64,000 nucleotides of DNA, taken from positions 1,956,501-2,020,500 of the forward strand of contig NZ_CP102480.1 of assembly GCF_024662015.1 (NCBI RefSeq). Direction: 5' to 3'. Source of the stretch: Nisaea acidiphila. Lineage in GTDB: Bacteria; Pseudomonadota; Alphaproteobacteria; Thalassobaculales; Thalassobaculaceae. Under the pieces are notes generated by a model, which was not told the origin of the DNA, searched no databases, and was given only the letters and a program-made list of their open reading frames with translations. Shown one piece after another: positions 45,924-55,102 of the stretch. A program made the translations under genes and the position numbers. Positions within the stretch are counted from its first letter, which is position 1, and the number at the start of each line of letters is the position of its first letter.

Positions 45924-46955
45924 ATGCGCACGTCCTTGCTTGCACTGACCACCGCCGCGACGCTGGCCCTCGGCTCGCAGGCCTTCGCCGCCGGCGAACT
46001 GAACATCTACAACTGGGGCAACTACACCAACCCCAAGCTGATCGAGAAATTCGAAAAGACCTACGACGTCAAAGTCACGCTGACCGACTATGACTCGAAC
46101 ACCACCGCGCTGACCAAGATCGAGGCCGGCGGCCACGGCTTCGACATCGTGGTGCCGACCGGCAACTACGTGCCGATCTATGTCGAGAAGGGCCTCCTGC
46201 TCGAGAGCCGTCCGGACCAGATGGAGAACTTCAAGAACCTCTCCGAACAGTGGAAAGACGTTCCCTGGGATCCGAAGCGGCACTACACCGTTCCGTGGCA
46301 GTGGGGCACCACCGGAGTCGCGGTCGACACCTCCGTCTATGGCGGCGATATCAATACCTCCGCCATTTTCCTCGACCCGCCGGCGGAACTGGTCGGCAAG
46401 GTGAACGTCGTTCCGGAAATGAACGACATCATCAACATGACCCTCTTTTATGTCGGCGGCGAGCCCTGCACGACCGACAAGACGGTGCTGAAGAAGGTGC
46501 GCGACACGCTCGTCGCGGCGAAGCCGAAATGGCTCTCGATGGATTACGGCACCACCGACAAGCTCTCCAGCGGCGAGTACAAGGCGACCGTGAACTGGAA
46601 CGGCTCGACCTTCCGCGCCCGCCTGAACAACCCGAAGGTCGCCTACGGCTATCCGAAGGAAGGCTACCCGCTCTGGATGGACGCGGTCGCGATCCTGAAG
46701 GACGCCAAGAACGTTGAGAACGCCAAGCTGTTCCAGAACTTCATCATGGAGCCGGAGAACGCCGCGCTGATCTCCGCCTTTGCGCGCTACGCCAACGGCG
46801 TCGAGGGCTCGGCGGAATTCCTGCCGGAAGAGATGAAGACCGCGCCGGAAATCGTGACGCCGAAGGAACTGCAGGCCGCCGGCAAGTTCCTGCCGACCTG
46901 CCCGCCGGCCTCGCGCGATCTCTACACCGCGATCTGGACCGAGCTGCAGAAGTAA
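45924..46955 (+). CDS. PotD-like periplasmic substrate-binding protein
   Basis: 343 residues with signal peptide (MRTSLLALTTAATLALGSQA, cleavage near FAA-GEL). The mature start LNIYNWGNYTNPKLIEKFE is typical of polyamine-binding proteins, as is VTLTDYDSNTTALTKI. It should bind the imported compound; whether that is putrescine/spermidine or another cation cannot be decided. Good AGGAGAG ribosome site. Followed by a terminator that ends the amidase-pot operon. Confidence 0.94.
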   Translation: MRTSLLALTTAATLALGSQAFAAGELNIYNWGNYTNPKLIEKFEKTYDVKVTLTDYDSNTTALTKIEAGGHGFDIVVPTGNYVPIYVEKGLLLESRPDQMENFKNLSEQWKDVPWDPKRHYTVPWQWGTTGVAVDTSVYGGDINTSAIFLDPPAELVGKVNVVPEMNDIINMTLFYVGGEPCTTDKTVLKKVRDTLVAAKPKWLSMDYGTTDKLSSGEYKATVNWNGSTFRARLNNPKVAYGYPKEGYPLWMDAVAILKDAKNVENAKLFQNFIMEPENAALISAFARYANGVEGSAEFLPEEMKTAPEIVTPKELQAAGKFLPTCPPASRDLYTAIWTELQK

Positions 46956-46981
46956 GCGCTCGCGTCTGAACGAAAAACGAG

Positions 46982-47019
46982 ACGGCCCGGGTAGCGACTT
47001 CCGGGCCGTTTTGCGTTTT
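46982..47019 (+). terminator. Rho-independent terminator of the amidase-pot operon
   Basis: Stem ACGGCCCGG / CCGGGCCGT (46,982-46,990 and 47,001-47,009) with a 10-base loop, followed by TTTGCGTTTT. It may also serve the convergent dehydrogenase gene ending at 47,029. Confidence 0.82.
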
Positions 47020-47028
47020 CTCCATACT

Positions 47029-48138
47029 TCAGGCCGGCCTCTGCTCCGTCTCCTTCCACGAGATATCGAGAGGCGCCAGCGCGGCGAGATACTCCTCGAG
47101 AGCGATCAGACCGACGCATGGCATCGCGCCCGAAGCTCCAAGCGATTTCACCGCCAATTTCCGCGCCAGCAGGATCGACGGAATACAGGGTATGTTCGGG
47201 CCATCGCCGGAGCGGGCGACCAACTCCAAGGTGAGCGAGGTTTCTGCGCCCGCCTCATCGGTGCCGCTCATCGTCATATGGAAGGCGGAGGCGTCGGAAC
47301 CGAAACGGTCGAACAGGTTCGAAGCTTTGAGCAACAAGGGCGCGAGCGGGACCAGGCTGCGGACGAGTCCGAACCGCACCAGCCAGGAAAGTCCCCAGAG
47401 CCCGAGATGGGAAAACGGCACTTCGAGCCCGGCGCGGAACCGTATCGTCCGAAGGTCCGGATAGCGTTCCGGAAAGAGCTCAAGATCGGGGATGTCGCAA
47501 TAGCCGAGAAGCCGGGTCCCGAGATCGCCATAACGGCGGGCCGTCAGTCCCTGCCAGCCATGGACAGTCCGCCGGGACCCGTCGATCAGCGTGGTGAAGG
47601 GGCGCCCGACATAACCGAGGATCGCAGTCGTCGTCGCCAGACCGCGCCCGGTGCGCTGCGCCGTCGCGATCGCGTAGTCCAATCTGGTGAGGCAGGAAAA
47701 CCGGGACCGGTAATGGTCGGCAATGGTGGAGGTCAGGCAGGGAACCGAACTCGCCCCGCTGACGACGGTGACACCCTTCGCTTTCGCCACCCCGTCCAAC
47801 CTGCCGATCCCGGTAACGAAATCGCGGCCGTCGGCGAGGTCAATGTAGTGACAACCGGCCTCGATACAGGCTTCGGCCACCGCATAACTCTGCCCCTGAA
47901 ATGGCCCCGAGGTGTGGATAACGATATCCGGCCGGATCCGCGCCAGCACCGGGCCGAGAGGTTCCGTCACATCGATCTGTTCCGCTTCGGCGGCGGGTAG
48001 GCTTTCGGCCAGGTCCCGAGCCTTTTCGAGCGACCGGCCGGCGACGATTACGGTCAGCCCCTCATCTTCGGAGAGGTTGCGGCAGATGAAACTGCCGAAG
48101 GTCCCGTAACCGCCGAGAACAAGAACGCGCGTACTCAC
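47029..48138 (-). CDS. Saccharopine-dehydrogenase-family protein
   Basis: 369 residues. N-terminal NAD(P)-binding motif VLVLGGYGTFGSFICRNL, then DIVIHTSGPFQGQSYAVAEACIEAGCHYIDLADG, the usual beginning of this family. The C-terminal half diverges and includes a hydrophobic stretch (GLWGLSWLVRFGLVRSLVPLAPLLL), suggesting membrane association. Not a true lysine-pathway enzyme by context. Last gene of the DCC/DUF4166 operon, overlapping the DUF4166 gene by four bases; elsewhere DUF4166 can be fused to such dehydrogenases. Confidence 0.87.
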   Translation of the reverse strand: MSTRVLVLGGYGTFGSFICRNLSEDEGLTVIVAGRSLEKARDLAESLPAAEAEQIDVTEPLGPVLARIRPDIVIHTSGPFQGQSYAVAEACIEAGCHYIDLADGRDFVTGIGRLDGVAKAKGVTVVSGASSVPCLTSTIADHYRSRFSCLTRLDYAIATAQRTGRGLATTTAILGYVGRPFTTLIDGSRRTVHGWQGLTARRYGDLGTRLLGYCDIPDLELFPERYPDLRTIRFRAGLEVPFSHLGLWGLSWLVRFGLVRSLVPLAPLLLKASNLFDRFGSDASAFHMTMSGTDEAGAETSLTLELVARSGDGPNIPCIPSILLARKLAVKSLGASGAMPCVGLIALEEYLAALAPLDISWKETEQRPA

Positions 48139-48770
48139 TCCTGTATCTCCTCGAAGACGCCCGCCTGCACGAACATCGGACCGAGGAGGACATGATCAAT
48201 ATCGATGCGGATGCGGAAGCGCCCCGCGCCCTCGTTGATATGCATGAGATAGGTTTTGCCGGGGGAAAGCAGTCCCGGCACCGGAATGCGCACGAAACCA
48301 AGATCCCAGAAATAGCCGTCGCTCTGGAAATGCAGGTTCCCTTCCTTCTCGAAGACGAGCAGCTTCATGCCGAGGCCGAAACCGACATATTCCAGGACCT
48401 CCCCCCGCGTGCTCCTGCGCATGAAGGAGGTGAACTCGACCAGCTCTCTGCCCGGAAGGTGATAGATGCGGTGTTTATAGATCGCGGGGTCGCCGGGCTC
48501 CGCATAAACTTGGATGTCGACCGGCACGTTCGTGGCGCTATGGGGGATCAGCGCGCCCCTGATCAATGGCCTCGTCAGGAAGCCGAGCAGCTTTCCAGCG
48601 AACGAGCAGGAGAGTTCATCGAGAATGCCGCGATAACGAAGCGGTGCTCCCGGTTCGGGATTCTTCTCGAAACGCTTCTGGATATCCGGGTGGAGGTTCG
48701 ACCACTTGTCCCCCATGACCTCCCGAAAAAGCTCACCTTCCGATCTAAGCGCAACAGAATCGAGTGGCAT
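48135..48770 (-). CDS. DUF4166 protein
   Basis: 211 residues of one DUF4166 domain, with RGILDELSCSFAGKLLGFLT, FTSFMRRSTRGEVLEYVGFG and a C-terminal RIRIDIDHVLLGPMFVQAG. Function unknown; the fold seems lipid- or membrane-related because of its context with reductases. It shares one base with the upstream gene (TAATG) and four with the downstream one. Confidence 0.82.
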   Translation of the reverse strand: MPLDSVALRSEGELFREVMGDKWSNLHPDIQKRFEKNPEPGAPLRYRGILDELSCSFAGKLLGFLTRPLIRGALIPHSATNVPVDIQVYAEPGDPAIYKHRIYHLPGRELVEFTSFMRRSTRGEVLEYVGFGLGMKLLVFEKEGNLHFQSDGYFWDLGFVRIPVPGLLSPGKTYLMHINEGAGRFRIRIDIDHVLLGPMFVQAGVFEEIQE

Positions 48771-49774
48771 TACCCATCCTCCACGAAACTGAAGCGGCCA
48801 CGATATTCATAGACCCGGCCCCAGAGCGGATGGGTGATCTGCGTCATCATTTCGAAACTGTCCGTATCCACAGGAACCTCCTCGGCCTCGTTCCGCCCCA
48901 GCAGCAGGCCGAGCGGCAGCGGAACGTGGCACCCGAAGAGCCGGATCCCGTAGCAGCGGTGGGCAAGGATCACCTTTCCGTTGCGCCAGGCGTAGCGGCA
49001 GCGCCAGAAAAACCCGTAACGCATGACTTCCACGACCTCACCGCCGCCGAGATGGAGCATGCGCGAGCGGAAATGATAGTCGCCGTCGTCGAAGCGGAAC
49101 CGTCGGTCGAAGACGAAGGCCGCGCTGCCGGGATCGCTTCTGAATGTCACCGACACCGGCACACCGTGATCATTGCGGGCCGGTATCTGCCCGAGAGCGG
49201 AAAGCAGCGGCGCCAGCAAACGAACCGGACCGGCACTGACGACGTCGAGCGCACCTTCGACCCGGGTGGCATCATCGGAAAACGGGCGGTTCGGATAATG
49301 CCTTCGGATGACCGGAGGAAGGCGCTCCCAGTCGTCACCGAAAACCGAAGCGAAGATCGGCCGACTGGCATCGCTGGGCTTTCCCAACCCGTCAACGTCC
49401 CGCAAAAACAGCAGGGCTTTTCGAGCGCCGCGCAGGATGGCATAGGCCATCTCCGAGGCCTTGCGGGAGCGGTGCAGCAATCGGGCAAGCTTCGTCAGCA
49501 CCTGGCCGGGATCGCCGTAGCGCGCGAGAAAGAGCGTCGCTTCGGCTCCGTAATAGAGACGCCCGTCCGCCTCGATCAGCATCCCCTTGTCAAGATCGAG
49601 GCCTTGCTCTTCCGCTGTTCGGCAAAGCCGGTGCGCCTGCATCGTCCTTGCGTCAACAAGCGCAAGCGTGCCGTGCTCCGTTCTGAGCGCCATCGCCTGA
49701 GCGACTGACCGGCATAGCGGACATGCGCCGTCATAGACCACCGAAACGCCGGCGGATATCGGCTCACCGTTCAT
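48770..49774 (-). CDS. Fusion of DCC thiol-oxidoreductase-like and DUF4166 domains
   Basis: 334 residues. Residues 1-~120 are a DCC (DUF393) domain with the motif VVYDGACPLCRSVAQAM and LLIEADGRLYYG-type continuation (VLIEADG reading MLIEADGRLYYGAEATLF). Residues ~135-334 are a DUF4166 domain (PIFASVFGDDWERLPPVI...GALDVVSAGPVRLLAPLLSAL) paralogous to the next gene. First gene of the three-gene operon. Suggests a redox-assisted enzyme acting on the same target as the DUF4166/dehydrogenase pair. Confidence 0.83.
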   Translation of the reverse strand: MNGEPISAGVSVVYDGACPLCRSVAQAMALRTEHGTLALVDARTMQAHRLCRTAEEQGLDLDKGMLIEADGRLYYGAEATLFLARYGDPGQVLTKLARLLHRSRKASEMAYAILRGARKALLFLRDVDGLGKPSDASRPIFASVFGDDWERLPPVIRRHYPNRPFSDDATRVEGALDVVSAGPVRLLAPLLSALGQIPARNDHGVPVSVTFRSDPGSAAFVFDRRFRFDDGDYHFRSRMLHLGGGEVVEVMRYGFFWRCRYAWRNGKVILAHRCYGIRLFGCHVPLPLGLLLGRNEAEEVPVDTDSFEMMTQITHPLWGRVYEYRGRFSFVEDG

Positions 49775-50111
49775 GTCGCCTGCCCCATCCGGTTCAGCAT
49801 TTCAGCCATCGACATGCGCCAATCGAGATCTACGAAACCGACTATAATTAGCGCGCGAATATTCTGCGCCGGATCAATTGTCGCACACTCCACAATGGAC
49901 ACTTGAATAATGCCGGTCACCGGCAGCGCATTGCGAGATCCGGCGTCTCGCTCATATTGAGCCCTCGTCACTTCGGGTTGACCCGCGCGCGATTTCCGAT
50001 ATGAAAACGTCCGAAATCCTCTTCTTCGATATATGTCCGTTGCTCAACGGGTCCGCTTATCGAACGAACCTTTCGACAGACGCAGAAGACCGATCCTTAA
50101 AGGAGGAAACC
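49775..50111. other. Divergent promoter region between the DCC operon and the TRAP operon
   Basis: 337 bp. A 66-codon minus-strand frame from a GTG at 49,971 ends in an ATGA overlap with the DCC gene, but it lacks a ribosome site and recognisable sequence; I do not call it. The plus-strand end holds AAAGGAGG for dctP. No clear operators were seen. Confidence 0.4.
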
Positions 50112-51107
50112 ATGAAGCGTTGGATCCTGGGCGCCGTTGCCGCGGCCGCTCTGCTGGCTCAGCCTGTGCAGGCCGTTGCCGAGACCACAATCCGGGTCAC
50201 CCTGCAGCTCCCGGAGAAGCACTCCCTCGGGCAGAACTGGCTCGCATTCAAGAAGATCGTCGAGGAGAAGTCCGGCGGCGACCTGCAGGTGCAGCTCTTC
50301 CCGTCGGCGCAGCTCTTCAAGGACAAGGAAGTGCCGGGCGCCGTCGGCTCCGGTGCGATCGAAGCGGGCTCCGCCTTCATCGGCCGCTTCGCCGGTTCCG
50401 TACCGACCGTCGACGTGGTCGCGATCCCCTTCATCTTCGACAGCGAGGCCCATGTCCGCGCCGCGGTCGCGCCGGACAGCGCGATGCGCAAGGAGCTCGA
50501 CAGCGCCATCCTGAAGGAAACCAACAACCGGATCCTCTGGTGGCAGGCCTACGGGCTCAACGTCTATCTCGGCAAGGACGCGGCGATCGTCGAGCCGGGC
50601 GACCTCAAGGGCAAGAAGGTCCGGACCTACGGCAAGATCCAGGGCTGGACCGTCGAGGCTCTCGGCGGCGCACCGACCCTGATGTCCGGCTCCAAGCAGT
50701 TCCTCGCCTACCAGCAGGGCGCGGTCGATGTCGGCATGACCGGCGTCTCCGGCGTGAAGTCCCGCAAGCTCTACGAGGTGATGGATCACCTGACGCTGAC
50801 CTATGACAGCGCCATCGAGTTCGTCGCGGTGATGAACAATGACGTCTACGAGGGTCTCTCGGACGCCAACAAGAAGATCGTCAACGAGGCCGCCCGCGAG
50901 GTCGAGCAGCAGCTGCGCGACCAGATCTTCGCCCAGCAGGCCGAAGCCGTCGAGGAAGCCCGCGGCAAGATGAACGTGGTCGAGCTGACCGACGCCCAGC
51001 GCGCCGCCTGGAAGAAGGCGACCGCCGGCATCGTCGACCGTTTCGTCAAGGAAAACGGCGGCGCAGGAAAGGCCGCCGTCGCCGCGGCCCGGGCCGCGGC
51101 GCAGTAA
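50112..51107 (+). CDS. dctP: TRAP transporter solute-binding protein (DctP family)
   Basis: 331 residues with signal peptide (MKRWILGAVAAAALLAQPVQ, cleavage after AVA). Typical elements: VTLQLPEKHSLGQNWLAFKK, the strand-arginine region KGKKVRTYGKIQGW, and GAVDVGMTGVSGVKSRKLYEV. It captures an organic acid in the periplasm for the DctQM channel. AAAGGAGG precedes ATG 50,112; an earlier in-frame ATG is ignored. The following dctQ is 73 bp downstream. Confidence 0.94.
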   Translation: MKRWILGAVAAAALLAQPVQAVAETTIRVTLQLPEKHSLGQNWLAFKKIVEEKSGGDLQVQLFPSAQLFKDKEVPGAVGSGAIEAGSAFIGRFAGSVPTVDVVAIPFIFDSEAHVRAAVAPDSAMRKELDSAILKETNNRILWWQAYGLNVYLGKDAAIVEPGDLKGKKVRTYGKIQGWTVEALGGAPTLMSGSKQFLAYQQGAVDVGMTGVSGVKSRKLYEVMDHLTLTYDSAIEFVAVMNNDVYEGLSDANKKIVNEAAREVEQQLRDQIFAQQAEAVEEARGKMNVVELTDAQRAAWKKATAGIVDRFVKENGGAGKAAVAAARAAAQ

Positions 51108-51180
51108 GCACCGAAACGATGCGCGGGGGCGGGGCGACCCGCCTCCCGCCCTCTTGCGAATTCAGGCGAAGAGACCCGTC

Positions 51181-51690
51181 ATGATCCTGAAGTGCATCGA
51201 CGCGATATCCGAGTTCACCGGCAAGCTCTGCGCCTGGTGCCTCGTCGCCGTCGGCTTCTTCATCACCTTCGAGATCGTCATGCGCTACGTCTTCAACGCG
51301 CCGACGATCTGGGTCGACGAGGTCAGCCGCATCCTGCAGGTCTGGGTGGTCTATCTCGCCGCCGCCTACGTGCTGAAACACCGGGAGATGGTGACCATCG
51401 AGCTGATCCTGCGCAATCCGCGCAGCCTCTGGCGCAAGCTCGCCGAAAGCCTCGCCATCCTGGTCATGTTCCTGTTCGCCGGCGCGGCGATCTATTTCGG
51501 CTTCGCGCTCTGGCTGCACGACACGCTCGCGGGACACACCACCGACACCTACCTCGCCCCGCCGAAATGGTTCACCCATGCCCCGGTCTGGGTCGGCAAT
51601 GCGCTGCTGGTGCTGCAGGGCCTGGCCCAGCTCGTGCGGGTCTGGACCGAGGAACTGCCGGAGGACGACATCCTGGAAGGCGCGCACTGA
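51181..51690 (+). CDS. dctQ: TRAP transporter small permease (DctQ family)
   Basis: 169 residues, four predicted helices. CLVAVGFFITFEIVMRYVFN and IWVDEVSRILQVWVVYLAAAY are the DctQ family signature. It stabilises the large permease. The start is ATG 51,181 (MILKCIDAISEFTGKL). The stop shares a base with the dctM start. Confidence 0.92.
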   Translation: MILKCIDAISEFTGKLCAWCLVAVGFFITFEIVMRYVFNAPTIWVDEVSRILQVWVVYLAAAYVLKHREMVTIELILRNPRSLWRKLAESLAILVMFLFAGAAIYFGFALWLHDTLAGHTTDTYLAPPKWFTHAPVWVGNALLVLQGLAQLVRVWTEELPEDDILEGAH

Positions 51691-52967
51691 TGGAAGCCTT
51701 CCTGATCCTCGCGGCACTGGTCGCGCTGCTGCTGCTGCGCACCCCGGTCGCCTTCGCGCTTGGCGGGCTCGGCGTCATCCTGCTCGCCCTGAAGGGCCTG
51801 CCGATGGTCGCGGTGCCGCAGCGCCTGCACGGCTCGATGGACAGTTTCGAGCTGCTTGCCGTGCCGATGTTCCTGCTGATGTCCAACGTGCTTCTGAAAG
51901 GCGGTGTCGGCCGCGATCTCTATGCCGCGGTGCAGAGCTGGGTCGGACACTGGCCCGGCGGGCTCGGGGTGGCGACGATCCTCTCCTGCACCCTCTTCTC
52001 GGCAATCTCCGGCTCCTCCGTCGCCACCGCTGCCACCATCGGGACCGTCGCAATCCCGGAGATGATGAACCGCGGTTACGACCGGCGCTTCGTCTTCGGC
52101 ATGCTCGCCGCCGGCGGCACGCTCGGGATCCTGATCCCGCCCTCGATCCCGTTGATCATCTACGGCGTGGTTTCCGAGACCTCGATCCCGACCCTGTTCC
52201 TCGCCGGCATCGGCCCGGGCCTGTTTCTCGCCGGGATCTTCACGCTCTACGGCATGGCCTATGCCCGCCTCTCCGGCCACTATCAGCCGGTTGCGGCCGC
52301 GCCATGGCGGGAGCGCGGACAGGCCACGCTCGGAGCGCTGCCAACGATCCTGCTGGCAACCGCGGTCGTCGGCTCGATCTATCTCGGCATCGCGACGCCC
52401 TCGGAAAGCGCCGGGCTCGGCTTCGTCGCCGCGCTCATGATCACCTTCGCCATGGGGCGGATGGACTGGCCGATGCTGAAGGAGGCGGTCGAGGCCTCGC
52501 TGAAGACTTCCGTCATGGTGCTGATCATCATCGCCGGCGCAAAGGTCTTCTCCTACGCCATCGCGCTTTACCTGATCCCCCAGACCATCTCCTCGCTGCT
52601 GACGGAGAGCATTTCCACGCCCGCGCTCTTCATGCTCGCGGTCGGCGCGGTGCTGCTGGTCATGGGCTTCTTCCTCGAGAGCCTTTCGATGCTGCTGATC
52701 ATGGTTCCCGTGATGCTGCCGGCCGTGCTCAACATGAATATCGACCCGGTCTGGTTCGGCATCTTCTTCGTGGTGCTGATCGAAACCGCGCTGATCACGC
52801 CGCCGGTCGGCATGAACCTCTTCGTGATCCAGGCGGTCGGCAAAGCACGGCTGGAGGATGTCGCCCGCGGCGCCATTCCCTTTGCCGGTTTCATGCTGGC
52901 AACGGCGGCGCTGCTTTGGTTCTGGAAGGACCTCGCGCTCTATATTCCCTACCAGCTGATGCGCTGA
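51690..52967 (+). CDS. dctM: TRAP transporter large permease (DctM family)
   Basis: 425 residues, about 12 helices. Motifs: LLAVPMFLLMSNVLLKGGVG, LFSAISGSSVATAATIGTVA, LGILIPPSIPLIIYGVVSE and ALITPPVGMNLFVIQAV. Sodium-driven import of the DctP ligand. Starts in a TGATG overlap with dctQ. Convergent with the solute-binding protein gene 21 bp downstream. Confidence 0.95.
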   Translation: MEAFLILAALVALLLLRTPVAFALGGLGVILLALKGLPMVAVPQRLHGSMDSFELLAVPMFLLMSNVLLKGGVGRDLYAAVQSWVGHWPGGLGVATILSCTLFSAISGSSVATAATIGTVAIPEMMNRGYDRRFVFGMLAAGGTLGILIPPSIPLIIYGVVSETSIPTLFLAGIGPGLFLAGIFTLYGMAYARLSGHYQPVAAAPWRERGQATLGALPTILLATAVVGSIYLGIATPSESAGLGFVAALMITFAMGRMDWPMLKEAVEASLKTSVMVLIIIAGAKVFSYAIALYLIPQTISSLLTESISTPALFMLAVGAVLLVMGFFLESLSMLLIMVPVMLPAVLNMNIDPVWFGIFFVVLIETALITPPVGMNLFVIQAVGKARLEDVARGAIPFAGFMLATAALLWFWKDLALYIPYQLMR

Positions 52968-52988
52968 GCAGAAAGCCGGCCGCCCCGC

Positions 52989-53894
52989 TCAGTCGGGCTG
53001 CGAAACCGCGCCGTAGAAGAACCGGACTTCCTGGCTCGGCTTGCCGAAATGCGCCTCGAACACGTCGAAGATCTGGCCCGAGCGGTAAAGCTTGCTGAGC
53101 GCCCGGTCGATCAGCAGGCGGAAATCCTCGTCGCCGCGCCGGATCGCCAGCGCGTAGGGCTCCAGCGTGTAACTCTTCTGGGAAAACTCGAACTGGCCCA
53201 GTTCCCGCTTGCGGATCAGTCCGGCGAGGATTGCGCGGTCGGCGAAATAGGCATCGACGGTACCGGCCGACAGCCGCCCCATGCCTTCGTCATGGCTGGC
53301 GACCGTCTCGATTTTCACCCCCTCGATGCCGGCGATCGGGCTGCGGCTCAGCCATGCCTCCGACGTCGTTCCCTCTCGGACGGCGAATGTCCGGCCCTGC
53401 AACGCACTCGCAACGACGGTCCGCGAGGCGTTCGCCGGGCTGTTTGTCAGCAAGACTTCCTTCAGCAGGTCCGGGGCATCCTTCCGCACGGCCACGCCGA
53501 CACCGGTGATAAAGGTCGGGATCGAGAATGCCACTTTCTCCCGTCGCGCCAGGGTTATCGTCGTCGCGCCGCAAAGGACGTCGATATCCCCCGATGCGAG
53601 TTTCTCGAACCGGTTCGAGGCATCGACCTGAACCACCCGGCCCTTCAGTTCGGCCACGCCCAGCGCATCTACCACGACGTTGGCGATCAGACCGCAAAGA
53701 TCGACGCTGAATCCCTTCAGGGTCGAGCCCTCCTTGACCGCGAAGGGCGGCGCATCGGTACGCACACCGAGCGAGATGGTCTTCGCCATCATGATCTTGT
53801 CGAGGACAGCACCCGCGTCGGCACGGGACGCCGTACCGGCAATTGCCAGCAGAGCAAGAAGCGGCGTAACCACGCCAAGGCGAAAGAATCTCAT
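52989..53894 (-). CDS. Amino-acid-type periplasmic solute-binding protein, orphan
   Basis: 301 residues with a signal peptide (MRFFRLGVVTPLLALLAIAG, cleavage near ADA-GAV). SBP family 3 motifs: ISLGVRTDAPPFAVKEG, LKGFSVDLCGLIANVV, GDIDVLCGATTITLARREKVAFS. It would bind an amino acid or similar small molecule. No permease or ATPase adjoins it, so it either serves a distant transporter or a sensory role. Confidence 0.88.
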   Translation of the reverse strand: MRFFRLGVVTPLLALLAIAGTASRADAGAVLDKIMMAKTISLGVRTDAPPFAVKEGSTLKGFSVDLCGLIANVVVDALGVAELKGRVVQVDASNRFEKLASGDIDVLCGATTITLARREKVAFSIPTFITGVGVAVRKDAPDLLKEVLLTNSPANASRTVVASALQGRTFAVREGTTSEAWLSRSPIAGIEGVKIETVASHDEGMGRLSAGTVDAYFADRAILAGLIRKRELGQFEFSQKSYTLEPYALAIRRGDEDFRLLIDRALSKLYRSGQIFDVFEAHFGKPSQEVRFFYGAVSQPD

Positions 53895-53969
53895 GAATTG
53901 GCCTCCGGAAGCGCGGCTCGGACACCGCTACTTTACATTGAAAAAAAGCACACGCAAGGGACGGCCGCT

Positions 53970-54518
53970 TCAAATGAGCTCGGACACCTCCGTCCAATAG
54001 AGGAAACTGTATGACGGACCGAATTGTTCCTTCCGATCCGGTCCCCGGCGATCGAAATGCACGACGCCGATCAGCCGGTCGACGAGCTCGCCGTCCTCCG
54101 ACAGCGGAAACAGGACCCGCCTTGCGATGCGTGGAACATTGTCGACGGTCAGATGAAAGGAACCGTTATAGCAGACGAGCCTTTCCGCCGCGGCACGCTC
54201 CCAACGCCGCTCTGTATACTCCGCGTAACCCGGCTCGAAGACCTGGTCCGCAGTCTTGCCTTTGAGATGTCCTCCGAGCATGCGGTCCAGATCCTCACCG
54301 ACCAGATGATAGGCAAACCGGCCGGATTCCACTCGGGAAAGTATGAAAATACGAGACAGCGCCCACGGAAAATCGACCGGATCCATGTCCCGCCAGCGAG
54401 GCAAACCGCGCTCGTGAAACTTGCAAAGCCAGTAGCGTGCGAAATCGGCCAAAAGCGGCGGCGCAGCCTCCGGAAAAATCTTTTCCAGCCCTGCTTCGAC
54501 CCGGGCAGTCAATGGCAC
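53970..54518 (-). CDS. PAS-domain protein (PAS_5-like)
   Basis: 182 residues of one PAS-like domain common in Rhodospirillales: FARYWLCKFHERGLPRWRDMDPVDFPWALSRIFIL, then FAYHLVGEDLDRMLGGHLKG in the family order (residues ~25-85). No output domain, so it may act as a sensor input for a separate partner such as the kinase encoded upstream on the same strand. Starts with GTG. Confidence 0.72.
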   Translation of the reverse strand: MPLTARVEAGLEKIFPEAAPPLLADFARYWLCKFHERGLPRWRDMDPVDFPWALSRIFILSRVESGRFAYHLVGEDLDRMLGGHLKGKTADQVFEPGYAEYTERRWERAAAERLVCYNGSFHLTVDNVPRIARRVLFPLSEDGELVDRLIGVVHFDRRGPDRKEQFGPSYSFLYWTEVSELI

Positions 54519-54583
54519 TCTCCATCGGAGCCGGTCACGGACAATAGCCCGGCTTCACCGCTACAGCCATCGTTTTGCCCGGA

Positions 54584-55000
54584 TCAGGTTGTTTCGGCCG
54601 CGGCAGGTATGCCTTCGGCAAGCCAGGCAACCGCATCTTCGAAATCCAGAAATGCCCGGCGTTCCTGCGGGAACTGTTCAATCCGATAGACCGACCAGAG
54701 GCGTGCGAGAAGCATGGCGCTCCGGTCCGCGACAAGACTCGCGGATTTCGCGCTCAGGCGCCCGGGATAACGCTGAAGCACAAAGTTGGTCACGACCATC
54801 TCCCGCGTCGAGTAGCGCGAGAGGTCAGCTTCCCTAAGGTCCCAGAGAACAGGACCTCCGCTACCGTATTCCGGGTAGCGATCCAGGACTTCGATGCCTT
54901 TTTCGACGGCTTCACCGGTGAGTGCTTCCTGAATGTCAATCTTCAGGAATACAAGGCTCTTATGGACGATACGCCTCGTCTGGATCACGGTAAAATCCAT
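54584..55000 (-). CDS. SpoIIAA/STAS-like protein
   Basis: 138 residues. KSLVFLKIDIQEALTGEAVE at the start, GGPVLWDLREADLSRYSTRE in the middle and RRAFLDFEDAVAWLAEG at the end match small STAS/SpoIIAA-like proteins linked with sensor kinases. Function inferred only from shape and place: it sits 102 bp after a histidine kinase gene and before a PAS protein on the same strand. Confidence 0.6.
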   Translation of the reverse strand: MDFTVIQTRRIVHKSLVFLKIDIQEALTGEAVEKGIEVLDRYPEYGSGGPVLWDLREADLSRYSTREMVVTNFVLQRYPGRLSAKSASLVADRSAMLLARLWSVYRIEQFPQERRAFLDFEDAVAWLAEGIPAAAETT

Positions 55001-55102
55001 GTTTTTTTTATCAGATTAAATGCACCTAATGGTATGCGCAACGCGGTTTGAAGATTTTTTTTGGAAAATTCTAAAACACTGTCTGGCGCCGGCGACGCAC
55101 GA

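Noticed and set aside
49771-49971. 66-codon minus-strand frame ending in ATGA overlap with the DCC-DUF4166 gene
   Set aside because: The overlap is suggestive, but there is no ribosome site, no recognisable sequence, and a GTG start only.
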